Position numbers and translations under genes: made by a program
Notes under the pieces: model-generated
The model's database searches: none
The model's input: the letters and a program-made list of their open reading frames with translations, nothing else
Told to the model about the DNA's origin: nothing
Source of the DNA: Laburnicola sp. R22_1
Taxonomy: Eukaryota; Ascomycota; Dothideomycetes; Pleosporales; Didymosphaeriaceae
Reading direction: 5' to 3'
Assembly: GCA_014281115.1 (NCBI GenBank)
Contig: JACONQ010000003.1
Coordinates: forward strand, 2,232,001 to 2,296,000
Length of the DNA stretch: 64,000 nt
Shown here: piece after piece, positions 48,862 to 58,845 of the stretch
Position numbering within the stretch: the stretch's first letter is position 1
Layout of the letters: every line of letters begins with the position of its first letter

Positions 48862-50740
48862 CTAGAGCGATACTTTTTCCGAGTTGCTGTTAGAGGATCT
48901 GTCTGCTGCGTCATAGAATGCCTTGTTGTTGGTGTCGGCTGGCAGCTTAATAGCCTTCTGGTCGACAGGCTTGTCCGTATAATTGCGGGCGAGGTGACCA
49001 ACCTTGTGACAACAGAAACAGGTAGGCTGATCTGCTGACGCCTGGATAGTGGCGGCTCTAGGCGGTGCCGTGGGAGTGGGTCGCTCGCGGTTGTGCCGTT
49101 CGGTTTTCTCAGCTCGGGCCGACGCTCTCCTGGCGTTGCTAATAGCGAGCTCCCTAGCGAGGTCTTGGGCGAGGTCAACGTAGACATCGTACTCCTCACT
49201 GTGCTGTCGGCGAAAGACACCCATCTGCGTGCGTAGGGCGTCCGGTAACTTCTTGTGGAACTCCTCTACCCACTGGTCCGCTGGTAGGCCACGTTCCTGT
49301 GCGAGACGAAAGAAGTCGCCCTGGAAGGTAGCGAAGTTGGCTGGGTCTCGCAGGCGGAGCTCTTGGAAGGCACGTTGGGCGTTAAGCTTCTTGTGAGGGT
49401 CCCCGTATGTCTTCTCTAGGCGGCCCACAAGATAGAGGTAGTCGACCGGCTGATCGCTTGCTCGGATCGTACGTATGAGGGTGGACAGGTATTGATTTGC
49501 CGAACCGTCGGTACGCGTGCGCATGTACGAGACAATGTTGTTCTGAGTTGCCTGCTCGTCGACACCTTCGAACCAGTCTTGGTTAGCGCGCAGTTTGTCC
49601 TCTAGGCCGTCTCTCCATTGCTCGAAGGTAACCTCTTTGCCGTCCTTAAGCATTGGTGGGTTGGGAAAATAGGCTGAGCGGCTCCTGCTATAGTTAATCG
49701 CTGGTTGCAAGGCAAGTGGAGTTGCTGGCGTGTATGTTGACTGCTGTGGCAGTGTATTGGCTCTGTTGTCTAATCCAGGTAGCCTAGGGCGTATTGGCGT
49801 CTGTAGTAGGGCTGTGAAGCGCAGCGTCTTTGAGTGCGCAGCTGGTGACGAGGCTAAGACTCCACTAGCCTTCTTAGAGAGGAAGGATTTGCTGTGCTGG
49901 CTCGCAACCTTTACCTGGCCTCTAAGCGATTTAATTAACTTGTCCTTATCTGCTACTTGCTCAAGCGTGTTGTTGAGCAGCTGGCGTAGCTTGGCAAGCT
50001 CGTCCTTAGCCTCTACTAGCTTGGCTTTAGCCGTATTAAGCGCTTTGCCCAGCGTGTCCGCGTGGTCTTAGTACGCTAGGGCCTTAAGATGGCTGAGTTC
50101 TAGCTCGCGGGCCACTACTGGCTGTTCCAGCGTCATGAGCTGGGGGAGGGTAACCTCAATCTCCTGCGGTTCGTACTCTATAGTTCCCTAGACAGTGTGC
50201 CCCATGCGCATTGTAAATAGTCTCTTCTTATGCCGTGCCTCGATGCGGCTCTGCTTGATCGCTTGGTCCTCTTTGAGCTCATTGTCGATATAGTAGGCTG
50301 CTTGGCACCTAAGAGCTTGGATAGGAGGTGTGTGGTCCTCCTTAGTCGCGATTGCCTTAGGATCCACCCTTAGCTTGAGCCTAGAGAGCTTTCCTATATC
50401 CCTTTTGTAGGTGCTGCTAGTAGGGCAGCTCTAGTTAGTGCTGTAGGTAAAGCAGTAGTGGTTGGTTCTCTCGCAGGGAGAGGGTGAGCGGGCGGTGCTC
50501 TTAATAGTCGATTTGGGGGGGGGGGTGGGGGGTTGTTTTTTGTGTCCTCTCTCTTAGAGGCAGGGCCACTGTGGCTCTCTTCGCGTCTTCGCGGCAGGGG
50601 TGCGTTGTTAACTCTCTTCTGGCCTACCGCGTAGGGCTTATAGATCTGGTACTTTTTAAGCGCTCGTTTGTTAAGCAAGGGCGGCAGGCTGATCAGCTCT
50701 CCTGGCTGGCTGCGGCGTGCTATCTTCGAACCGTCCATCA
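48862..50740 (-). pseudogene. G3 Gag, largely open
   Basis: The main open segment (48,862-49,710; upstream codons also open) has a retrotransposon Gag core (YFPNPPMLKDGKEVTFEQWR to FHKKLPDALRTQMG), a Lys/Arg/Ala-rich linker and a zinc knuckle CFCCHKVGHLARNY whose last Cys is Tyr. A Pro-rich upstream segment up to about 50,740 (PPPPPPNRLLRAPP, encoded by a poly-C/G run near 50,513-50,530) is in another frame and may be leader sequence or a frame-shifted Gag start. No clean ATG start was found. Confidence 0.7.
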
Positions 50741-50934
50741 ACTCCCTTCAAGCCGCGCTTGGTGGTATTAGGACTCGGGTGAGCAACCGTACTTCTGACG
50801 AACTAACGGCTCAGCGTAGTCGTACTGTACTGCTCGAGGTTGGTCGTCGTCGAGTCGTACACGCAGGTAGATCGATCGGTTTAACTAGATATTATGTCGC
50901 TGTCGCCAGCTAAGTAAGTGAGATCCTAGTGTAA

Positions 50935-51150
50935 TGTGAGGACGGGCTCGGGCTTCCGCATTGTAGAGTGTTGATGGGATAGGTTGGCTCTATTTTAGCT
51001 ACACTAGGATAAGGTAGAAAGGTAGATACAAGACGCGTAGGCGTAAAGAGGCGATGGTGGGGCGCTAGTCCCGTAAAGGCTAGCGCCTCGCGAGGCTGCC
51101 TTGTCGTTATGTGACTTGCGGCCAGCTCTCTGTGCACCGCAGCCGTCACA
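50935..51150 (-). repeat. G3 5' LTR
   Basis: TGTGAGGACGGGCTCGGG to GCAGCCGTCACA (plus orientation), intact TG...CA ends, followed by target duplication CTAGT. Confidence 0.92.
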
Positions 51151-51299
51151 CTAGTTGCCCTAGACTAGTCTAGATTAGCCTTGGCTAGGTTAGAGTTTTT
51201 TTCTTAGGCCTTATAGCCTTTAGACCTACTTTCTTTTTTTTTTAAGGAATTGCCTTAGTAGTAAATTAATAGATTAAGCATTATACTTATAATTTTATA
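51151..51299 (+). repeat. G2 3' LTR, right fragment
   Basis: CTAGTTGCCCTAGACTAG to ATAATTTTATA, matching 37,372-37,518. The join with 44,613-44,651 restores one LTR. Confidence 0.8.
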
Positions 51300-52784
51300 C
51301 TAGTGTATATAAGTCTTCTAAATCTTTCTTAGTAACTAAATAACTACTCCCCTATAGTACTCTTAATATTACTAAAGGTTAAGTAGCTTACCCTTCTTTC
51401 TATACTTCTTCTTAACTAATAGTGCCTTCTTAAGCCTACTAATTTTATAGTAAAGTAGCTTATTCTAAACTAAAATATAGTAAAGTAAGCAGCTAAGCTT
51501 CTATGTGTTTTTACTACTTTAGTCTTCTACTATAGATTATATAAGGCAATCTAGTTTACGCTAGTTAAATCTACTAAGTACTAATATAAAGCTTTTTTAT
51601 AATCTCTACTTATTTTAGGTAGTTTAGGTAAATCTTTTAAGTATAACCTTTAAGTTAAATAGTAAGATACCTATTACTTTAAAAGATTTAAGTATTATTT
51701 TCTCCTTAAAGAAGCTTATCTAGGCCTTCTAGAATAGAGGGAAGAAGTCGCCCTTTTTAATAGGGATAAGGCCTTAGCTCTTATAGAGGTAGATTAATAG
51801 CTTAGCTAAGTATATAGTTAAAAAAGACTTAAAAGGCACTATATTAAGTAGCTAAAGCGTATAAATTAAATAAGAAGGAAGTATAGCTAGAGGAATCCTA
51901 TTCTAATTATAGTAGTTAATAAAATCTATAGTAATATAAGATCTATAGCTATTAAAAATAAGTAGTTAGTAAGATTATTAAGCTTTTGCCTTAGTGTAGC
52001 AATTAAACACCTATTTAAGCTAGGCAAGACTAATATTATTATTAGTCTAGCCTAACTATTATAAGGTAACGTGTACTAAGTACTCTTCTATCTTAATATC
52101 TTCTACCTAGCTTAATTATATACTATTATTAGTAGTCTAATAAATAAGGCTTAGCGATAAGGCTAATTTGTTAGTATAAATATATACTAAAATAGTAATC
52201 TATTTATAAGAACTATTTTAGAGAGCTACTTTAACTTTCTTCTTCTTCTATATTTGCCTGCTAAACACCTATTTCAATTTACTAATAATACTAATTAGGC
52301 AGCCCTTCTTATCTATATTATATATATAATACGGCTTAATATTATATTTCTTAATTTTATTATCTAGAAAATTAAAATATAGGCTGTATTTATCCCCTAA
52401 GTTAGCGTTATAGCAATTAGCGTCTATACCTATTACCTATTAAGAGATAAGATAAATATTATATTTATTAATAAAGCGCATAACCTAGCTCTTACTTATA
52501 GGCTCCTTCGCAATTATAGACGCAAAATTCTATACTATCTCTCTTATAGGAGGCAAGTAATATGCTATAAGTTCTTCTATATAGTTAACAAGCTCTACCT
52601 CCTATGGCGGAGTAAGCTTCTGTTAGTTAATAATCTTAAACGCGTGCGGCTATATTATAGCTTAGTGCCTTTGTGTTAAAGTTAAGCAAGAAACACTATA
52701 CTTTTTAGCTATTTTTTAGTATAAGAACTATTTGCCAGAATTTAGTGACATTATATCTGCAACAGCATCATTAATTAGAGCCAT
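51300..52784 (-). pseudogene. Transposase relic of the edge element
   Basis: An ATG at 52,784 begins MALINDAVADIMSLNSGK, the usual short N-terminus of a Fot1-type transposase, followed by a stop at a Gln codon. The rest is readable only by comparison with element D. Inactive. Confidence 0.55.
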
Positions 52785-52872
52785 AATGGTGGAGTTACGA
52801 GGTTGCAAAGTTTGAGTGTTTTGGCGTGGGTGGCCCATCACGCGAAGTGGCGCATCACGCGCACGGACACGT
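51300..52872 (-). mobile_element. Pogo/Fot1-like relic at the isochore edge
   Basis: The minus strand matches element D in the DDE core (51,890-51,985 versus 21,030-21,125, such as ATCCTATT, AATAAARTCTAT and TAATATAAGATC). The right end is ACGT followed by TA (52,869-52,874), like the ends of P2 and P3, and contains CATCACGCG twice (the paired sub-terminal motif seen in P2/P3). The internal part is strongly RIPed, whereas the outer ~85 bp are not. No left end was found; it may be lost or hidden by G2. Confidence 0.6.
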
Positions 52873-52874
52873 TA

Positions 52875-53291
52875 TACGAGCAAAACCAAACCAAAACCAA
52901 CATCATTCCACCACCCGCGCTACGCGCACCACAATATCCAAAAGACCAGACGACCTCAGTCGCAAACAAGAAGGTCGCAATTTGATCTTCACTCCCAAGG
53001 TCGGGCGACCCCACTTAAAAAACCCGCCCGTCTGTGTGACAGCGAACCACGCATATGCAGGCCGCTACGCGAAGCCGAAGCCCCAAAACGGGCACGCAAC
53101 AGCGCAACCCACCAAACACACCGCCTTTTTAATTGGGTGGCGGGGAGCGAACACCCCAAACGAAACAATTCATTATCGCACTTCTTGTATCACCCGCTCC
53201 TCTTTCAATTGAACCCTGCAGTTGTTCCATTTGTTCGCTTCCTTTGTGTATCGTTTTCGGCCCGCACCGCACCGCAACCGCAACCACAAGC
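52875..53291. other. Spacer and probable promoter/5' leader
   Basis: Balanced composition begins here. CA/CCG-rich sequence, then pyrimidine-rich CCGCTCCTCTTTC and TTCGCTTCCTTTG shortly before the ATG at 53,292, as is common in fungal promoters. Overlapping open frames here are not supported by any domain. Confidence 0.4.
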
Positions 53292-54149
53292 ATGGGTTTC
53301 GCGGCAGCTTCGCTGCTCTTGCTGAAGGCTGTGGCTGCGTGGATTGCTCTGCAGTGGGTATTGCAGGCTGTGGTGGAGCGGGTACCGAATGTCAAGCCGG
53401 TTGTGGCGGTCATGAAGGCTGCCGAGGACTTTATGCTCGTGGCTGGCACGACGTTGTGCGTACTGCTGGTGCTTCTACCGTCGTTTGTGTTTGTGGTATT
53501 GGAGGTTTTTCGATATGTTCGGATACGAAGCCGGTCGCAACCAGCCAAGACGGTGTCGGATTATATGACTCGGGTGGTTGGTATTGTCAATGAGTTGGAG
53601 GCTTTGGGGGAAAGAATGAGGCAGGCAGCTGTCAGGTTGAACTTGGGCGAGGCGGAGACAATGGTGAGAGCTCTGCTTGACTACTCTGTGACTCTTGTTA
53701 ACGTTTATCAGGAAGAGAAGTATGAGTCAGTAAACGTACCCGAGGCTCCGAGACTTCCTCAATCATGCGGCAACGTTCTGCTTGCCGTCTGTCGCCACAG
53801 TGAGACACTGGAGCGGTTGTACTCGGCACTCGGACCTCAGGAGGTAGATGTAAGTTCAGTAATTCCACTACACTCAAAAGCCAGGGCTGATGCACGTTAG
53901 GAGCTCATATACTGTGATTGCGACGATTTCGAAATACGAGCTGAAAAGGTCATATCTTTGATCGGCATCCTGAAGGAGTGTATGGAATGTCAGACAGACG
54001 TGGTCAAAACTGTGAATGACTTATAGTAAGTAAACCACGCGTGATTGGCGTGATGAAGTACTAACCAGATGTACAGTCCAATGATTCCAGTTGCTCCTCC
54101 ATCGAGTATCGAAGACGATGTAGACGACAGCGGCTTTATAGAATGTTAG
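53292..54149 (+). CDS. Hypothetical membrane protein, three exons
   Basis: Exons 53,292-53,849, 53,901-54,025 and 54,077-54,149 join in frame to 251 codons plus stop. Intron 1 (51 bp) has GTAAGT, CTGAT and TTAG; intron 2 (51 bp) has GTAAGT, a perfect TACTAAC branch site and ACAG. The start MGFAAASLLLLKAV was chosen for its A at -3 and G at +4; an upstream in-frame ATG (53,133) would add 53 low-complexity residues. A first hydrophobic segment lies at residues 4-26 and a strong membrane span at about 47-72 (FMLVAGTTLCVLLVLLPSFV), followed by a helical, soluble C-terminal part ending in an acidic EDDVDDSG tail. No family recognised. Nearest gene to the transposon block. Confidence 0.72.
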
Positions 54150-54870
54150 TATAAAAGCCCACGCCGTACAAGGTTTTCAAGCTACGCTACGAATCCCATT
54201 CGCGGGAACCGCTCAAGCCGTCCTCCTTGGATGAGGCAGCGGTGCGTCATCAACTCCTCCGAATCCGTTGGGCAACAACCCGGCAAAACCGTGTCTCGAT
54301 GGATGAACGGCAGTAGATCAGACAACGAGCAGATAGACGCGGCTAAATGCAGACGTCTGATGCAGACTGAGGGAGCGAAAGACGATATCTAAGACCGCAG
54401 GACCGCAGGAACCTGTGAAACAGTGCAGAAAGAGCGCATGAAGTCCAGCTGCGATGTGGGTTGCAGCATGGTAAACGACGATGGCTGCTTATCGAGAAGG
54501 AACTTGTATCAGGCCTTGTGGAGCGGGTTCGCCTTTCGTGGCCGAGAGCTGAACATTTTCTCGCCATCATGGAGCGATCATTAGACGCAGAACGAACGCC
54601 ACTAGAGGGCTGAAGGATTCCAGGGGCCGATCTTCCGCATGGCTCATGTTCAATTGCAGTCCAAGATCGAAAAGTTAGACACAGTATTGAGTATCCGACG
54701 GTAACTCAGTCACAACGAGTCTCCTAAATTCTGACCGTAGTACTGCACTTCGTACTCCTCACCCGGTGTTCCACTCCTAGCCAGTGCGTGGGTAATCTTG
54801 ACTTCAGAAGACTCATCTTGTAGCATACCGTTATACTTGTGTTAACGGCTGTTTCGATCCTAGTGCCTGC
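54150..54870. other. Intergenic, nothing recognised
   Basis: Balanced composition without a convincing gene. A 75-codon minus-strand frame at 54,343-54,570 has no family features. Confidence 0.4.
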
Positions 54871-54884
54871 ATACCATGTTGCTT

Positions 54885-55033
54885 TTTTTCTTCTACCTAT
54901 AGTAGGACGACGAAGGCTTTCATCTCAAATACTATCACAGAAAAAAGCAGAGCCCCCTGCACAATAAACAAGAAAAGCGTAAAAAGATTGAGCCCAAAAA
55001 TTGCGCGCGTTTGAACTCTCTAAGCGAGCTTGG
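54885..55033 (+). repeat. Short repeat module M, copy 4 (non-RIPed, euchromatic)
   Basis: Matches the module at 6,209-6,375 from CTACCTA through AAAGCTTT/AAGGCTTT, GAGCCCCCTGC and GCGTAAAAA to CTAAGCGAGCTT, but with CpA sites intact. An imperfect direct repeat flanks it: ATACCATGTTGCTT (54,871-54,884) and ATACCATAATGTTGCTT (55,034-55,050). It starts with TTTTTCTTC, which would be an A-rich tail on the minus strand, so it could be a short retroposed sequence. It lies 45 bp beyond the stop codon of the ankyrin gene. Confidence 0.65.
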
Positions 55034-55078
55034 ATACCATAATGTTGCTTGTTCGAGATGAGACTGTGCGTTAATTCC

Positions 55079-56860
55079 TCAACTAATTAGTTCTTGGATC
55101 CTTTCGTTGCCGTACATCTGAGCACAGTTCCTCACAGTATATCCGTTTCGGTCAACAGCCGATGGATCTGCCCCATGCTGCAACAGAAGCTTGACAATCT
55201 GGACATTGTTGCGAAATATTGCCCACATCAACGCCGTAAAGCCGGTGATATCTGCGAGGTTCGAGTCCGCTTCTTTGCCTAGAAGAAGTTGTATGATGTT
55301 GCGTTGCTCTTTTTTCACAGCAAGTATCAGCACTGGAGTGCCGTCCAGGTCTTTGCAATTAGCTGGGGCATTTTTTCCGATGAGCAATTCGGCGAAGTCA
55401 TCATGCTCGTTTTCCAGAGCTCTCACGAGCAGTGGAACTCCTGATCGAAGCCTGCAATCTGCTTTGTCGCCACGCTCGATGAGTAGAGTAGCCAACTCCT
55501 TGAAGGGTTCTTCATATGCGAGAGCGACGGGTGTGAGACCGTTGACATCCTGTACATTGATGAGGTCGGGATTCTTTCGGAGGAGAAGGTTGGTCGCTTG
55601 ATAGTTTCCTGTTCTTGCAGCCCAGAGTAATGGCGTTCGCTGCAGAACCCAGTCCCTCGCTTCCAGATTTGCTTCTCGGCTGACGAGGTACTCTACCATT
55701 GCATGCTGTCTTTGATCAATAGCCCATATGAGGGGCGTGAAGTCCTCACTGTCGCTGTCCCGTAGCTCAAGCAACTGGATATCTGCATCGAGATACAAGT
55801 GAACGAGATCCGGACGTCCCTTTATGACTGCCCATATAACTAGTGTACGATGCTTCTCACGATCTGTATACAAAGGAGATGCTCCTGATTGGAGGAGTAA
55901 TCTGGCCACGCGTTCACGGTCGCATCGTATGTCGTCGTCCTTGGTAACTGAAAGCAAGGCTTCGTCAAGCCCTTGTTGATCAATGTGAGCTTCATGTAAG
56001 CTCAGCTTCTCGATGTCTCCATTCTTCACTGCTTCCATGTATTTCTTCTTGTGATGTTTTGAGTCTCCACGAAACATCGCCGAAAATCTGCGTTTACTCC
56101 GCAGGGATTGGACGGATGAAGTTGCACAGCTTGCTTGAGATATGGAATCCTGAAGCGATGTCGACGACAGTTCTTGAGAACTGTTCGGCCCCTGCAACGA
56201 GTTCGATGAGGACCCTGGTTGCGTTGAAGAGAGCAAGGGCGGGCTTTGCCTGGTTTGGCTCTGAGCGTGAAGTACCATCGCATTGATCAGGTTATCGGGA
56301 GGATTGAACTTGCGCAATGCATTTTCAATATTGGTTCGAATATCATCTGTCGGTTCTAGCGAAAGCGTGGACGGCAGAGAACCGAGGGAAGCTGCTGCTG
56401 CCGGATTGGCTTGTGCGGGTGTATCTGCTCGCTGAAAGTCCATGACACTATTGTTTGAATATATTAGATGTCGCGCTCAAGCTCCGCTGATAGGAATAGC
56501 AAAGACTCACCGAACGCAAGTGCTAAGCATATCAGAGTGCAACCTCAGTCGTGCCCGCAGCTGGTCGATGTCTTCGAAACTCCATGTGAACCGTTGCCAC
56601 AAACTTCTCTCTGGTATTGCCAGTTTGTTGTACCTGATTATCACGCTCCGAATGTCGTGAATAACGGCGTAGCAACCAGTCTCGATTACTAACAAGTTGA
56701 TATGCTCTTTAAGCCTCTTATCCACAGCGTGCAGCAAGGTCTCAAAGGATTGGAGCTCCGTGTGAAGGGCAAGAAAGGCTGCAGTGTCGTTGCTAAATTT
56801 CTCGTGTAGCTTAAAGGCGAGTGGAATAACACTCAATGCAATACCTGCAGCTTCAGCCAT
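55079..56860 (-). CDS. Ankyrin-repeat protein with fungal NLR-type N-terminal domain
   Basis: Two exons, 56,511-56,860 and 55,079-56,447, separated by a 63-bp intron (GTGAGT, CTAAT, ATAG), join in frame to 572 residues. Residues 1-117 (MAEAAGIALSVIPLAFKLHEKF to LRARLRLHSDMLSTC) form an all-helical domain like those at the N-terminus of fungal STAND/NACHT receptors, with the typical LWQRFTWSFEDIDQLRARL motif near its end. Residues 119-250 are Ser/Gln-rich and unstructured. From about 252 to the end there are roughly eight ankyrin repeats (TPLIWAIDQRQHAMVEYLV, TALMWAIFRNNVQIVKLLL). No NACHT ATPase is present. The start was chosen at 56,860 by domain fit and G at +4; an in-frame ATG at 56,992 would add 44 residues. 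Likely a protein-interaction or recognition protein; the role is inferred. Confidence 0.82.
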
Positions 56861-57161
56861 AACGGGAGTGATCGGCTGAGCTGCTCTTGAAAGATGCGTG
56901 TCAACCTGCGTGGAAAAGTAGATCAATGCTCGCGTTGCGCGGGAGAAGAGCGCTGCTTCTGACCGCACAAGGCTGAACAGCCAAGCAGGCATCTGCTTCT
57001 AGACCTGTGAGGCGGCGCCCACGATAATGCCTTCGCTTGTTTTCACCGTTCCCAGACGCACAGCTTCAAGGCTGAGCAGCAATACGACAGCTCCTGAAAA
57101 ACATAAGTAGCGAAGCGGAGCAAACACAGCCTGAGACCGGACTCTCTTCATTCATCTATCA
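56861..57161. promoter_or_regulatory. Divergent promoter region
   Basis: The 301 bp between two divergently transcribed genes must contain both promoters. No motif stands out; the ankyrin frame stays open for its first 132 bases. Confidence 0.4.
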
Positions 57162-58016
57162 ATGTCCACGATGCGAACTTGCTCCCGTTACCTCACTCTT
57201 TTGTTAAGTTGGTACCTAAAGTATTCTGCAGTGATGGCAGAATGCTATTACCCTGATGGAAAAGTCGCACCCGGTCTCGCCGATTGTAATGCCAGCGCTT
57301 CAGTGTCTCATTGCTGTCGGGTCGCTGATATCTGTCTGTCCAATGGTCTCTGTTTCTCACCCGGTCTGGGTTCTATTGTTAGGAGAGGGTGCACGGACTC
57401 TGGTTGGAATCAAACCCTGTGTGGAGACATATGCATATCAGGTAGGAAAACGGAGTGAATTGAAGCATCTTAGTAGCTTCGCTATATAGTTTTGATTTGT
57501 ATCTTGACATGACATTGACATTATTGTTAACCCAGTCGAACAGATGATTATCGGAAACATGACGGCGTCATGACGCCGTGCGGCGAGTACGGCAAGTTTT
57601 GCTGCGGGCAAGACGGAAACGCTCGATCTTGCTGCGAGTCTGGTAATGGCACACTTCAGATTGCTGCAGGAGAAGCGCTATGTAACGGCACCGTCAACGT
57701 GTTCGACACGTCGTCTGCATCTGCGTCTACCACGGCTACGTCTGGCATTAATACCAGTACCGAGGCACCGACATGTTCAGCGGTGGCAATGAGGCTATCC
57801 GATCTGCAATCGAAGGAGAAAGCGAAAGGGAATGCTATGATAGCTTTGGCTGCGTTATTCGGCTGCACTGCGATAGCTTTTGTAGTCATGGCTGCTCTCT
57901 GGCGACGCGAGCGGCAGCACCTCAAAGAGGCTCTGGCTAAAGCCACGAGGTCAGTACCTGAAGCTATCAAAAGGGAACGGGCGCAAGAATTGGAAAGGTT
58001 GAGGGCTCGCGGTTGA
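57162..58016 (+). CDS. Cysteine-rich, single-pass membrane protein
   Basis: Exons 57,162-57,441 and 57,544-58,016, joined across a 102-bp intron (GTAGGA to CGAACAG), give 250 residues in frame. A hydrophobic N-terminus (residues about 5-25, YLTLLLSWYLKYSAVMA) looks like a signal peptide. The lumenal or external part has many Cys in fungal-type spacing (CYYPDGKVAPGLADC, SHCCRVADICLSNGLC, CGEYGKFCCG, CC), then a Ser/Thr linker. One membrane span lies at about 191-213 (IALAALFGCTAIAFVVMAALW), followed by a basic, coiled-coil-like tail of about 37 residues. Many filamentous ascomycetes encode unnamed proteins of this plan; role unknown (cell wall or surface sensing is a guess). Confidence 0.75.
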
Positions 58017-58845
58017 GGAAGCTTTCCTGTGAACCTTAAAACGGTTCATGAGCACTCGATTATTCAGCGATAGGGTCATTTGTGATTGGTCAGCGAAGCG
58101 AAGCGACATGCGTTTTCCTTAAGACCTCAACGACACTCTCATCTATTCATTCTCTCCACGGGCTTATACCATCATTCACGAACTGCTTTCGAAAAATACC
58201 AACTGTGAATTTTTGAAATCGGCCGATTAGGCAAGTGCAAATTTCCAGTCTCCGAGTGAGCCTGAGCCTGAGCATCCTCCTGCTTTCCCCCACGCCAGTT
58301 GGACTGTTCATATAGCGGTCTACCGGCCTCACACGCACACGCACACGCTGCATACACGCAAAGCCCCCTTTGGGGCGCTAATCGATCCAGTCGGAGCACA
58401 GGCTGTCGTGGTCCTGATTAACGCCTCCTATCGTAAGTTCGTATACGATATCTTATCAAGTCGACGGATTCTCGCCATCACCCACCGCTACGGTGTGACG
58501 CAAGCCTCGCAAGTGTTAACATTCCCCAAGGTCATGCTCTCTTTCTTACATCGCGCATAATTTTCGTCACAGTACATTCACAAACTCTGACCAATTCGGC
58601 TTAGCGTCATTTTTCGTCCGGAGACCTGTAGTCGGCAAGCATCTTCTTTTTCAATCACAAAATAAAAGTGACAACATACCTTCACAAAACCCCGATAAAT
58701 TACGAATCCGGAATAGTGTCAACCGCTACTCAATTTGCACACTGGTGCTGCGCGTACACGACCACGTCTTGAACATCCGATCACACCCGTCTCCTCAGCG
58801 ACAACTTTTGAACGCACCGCGTAACCGTACAACACCACACTCAGC
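58017..58845. other. Intergenic, nothing recognised
   Basis: Contains a short CA repeat (CACACGCACACGCACACGC near 58,330). Minus-strand open frames at 58,147-58,399 overlap it and have no family features. Confidence 0.4.

Larger units (their letters stand above)
44652..51150 (-). mobile_element. Ty3/gypsy (chromodomain) retrotransposon G3, youngest element of the block
   Basis: LTRs of 216 bp at both ends (TGTGAGGACGG...CGTCACA), with target duplication CTAGT at 44,647-44,651 and 51,151-51,155. Minus-strand gag and pol contain long open segments up to 282 codons. The purine tract AGAGGGGGGTAA (minus strand, about 44,868-44,880) abuts the 3' LTR. Higher GC and few RIP changes show a late insertion. 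Length 6,499 bp. Confidence 0.93.
37335..51299 (+). mobile_element. Ty3/gypsy retrotransposon G2, RIP-inactivated, with G3 in its 3' LTR
   Basis: LTR at 37,335-37,518 and a second LTR split into 44,613-44,651 and 51,151-51,299 by G3. Internal order: gag with a zinc knuckle, protease, reverse transcriptase, RNase H, integrase, chromodomain, then a 2-kb non-pol region. Without G3 the element is about 7.5 kb. The exact LTR starts and the target duplication could not be fixed. Confidence 0.8.
1..52872. other. AT-rich, RIP-mutated isochore
   Basis: Base composition is dominated by A, T and TpA, and nearly every reading frame is closed by TAG/TAA. Recognisable transposon genes inside it differ from their expected codons by C-to-T and G-to-A changes (Trp to TAG, Gln to TAG/TAA, Asp to Asn, Cys to Tyr, His to Tyr). 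CpG-rich patches such as GCGCGCGCGC (about 5,080 and 10,097) survive, as expected if CpA is the mutated dinucleotide. This is the signature of fungal repeat-induced point mutation. The change to balanced composition is abrupt at about 52,790-52,872. Confidence 0.93.

Noticed and set aside
52803..53325. Overlapping plus-strand open frames (60, 169 and 128 codons)
   Set aside because: Low-complexity, mutually overlapping and crossing into the promoter and start of the 53,292 gene; no domain or splice support.
53133..53900. Unspliced 255-codon reading of the membrane-protein gene
   Set aside because: The upstream 53 residues look like translated leader, and the stop lies inside a consensus 51-bp intron; the three-exon model continues in frame.
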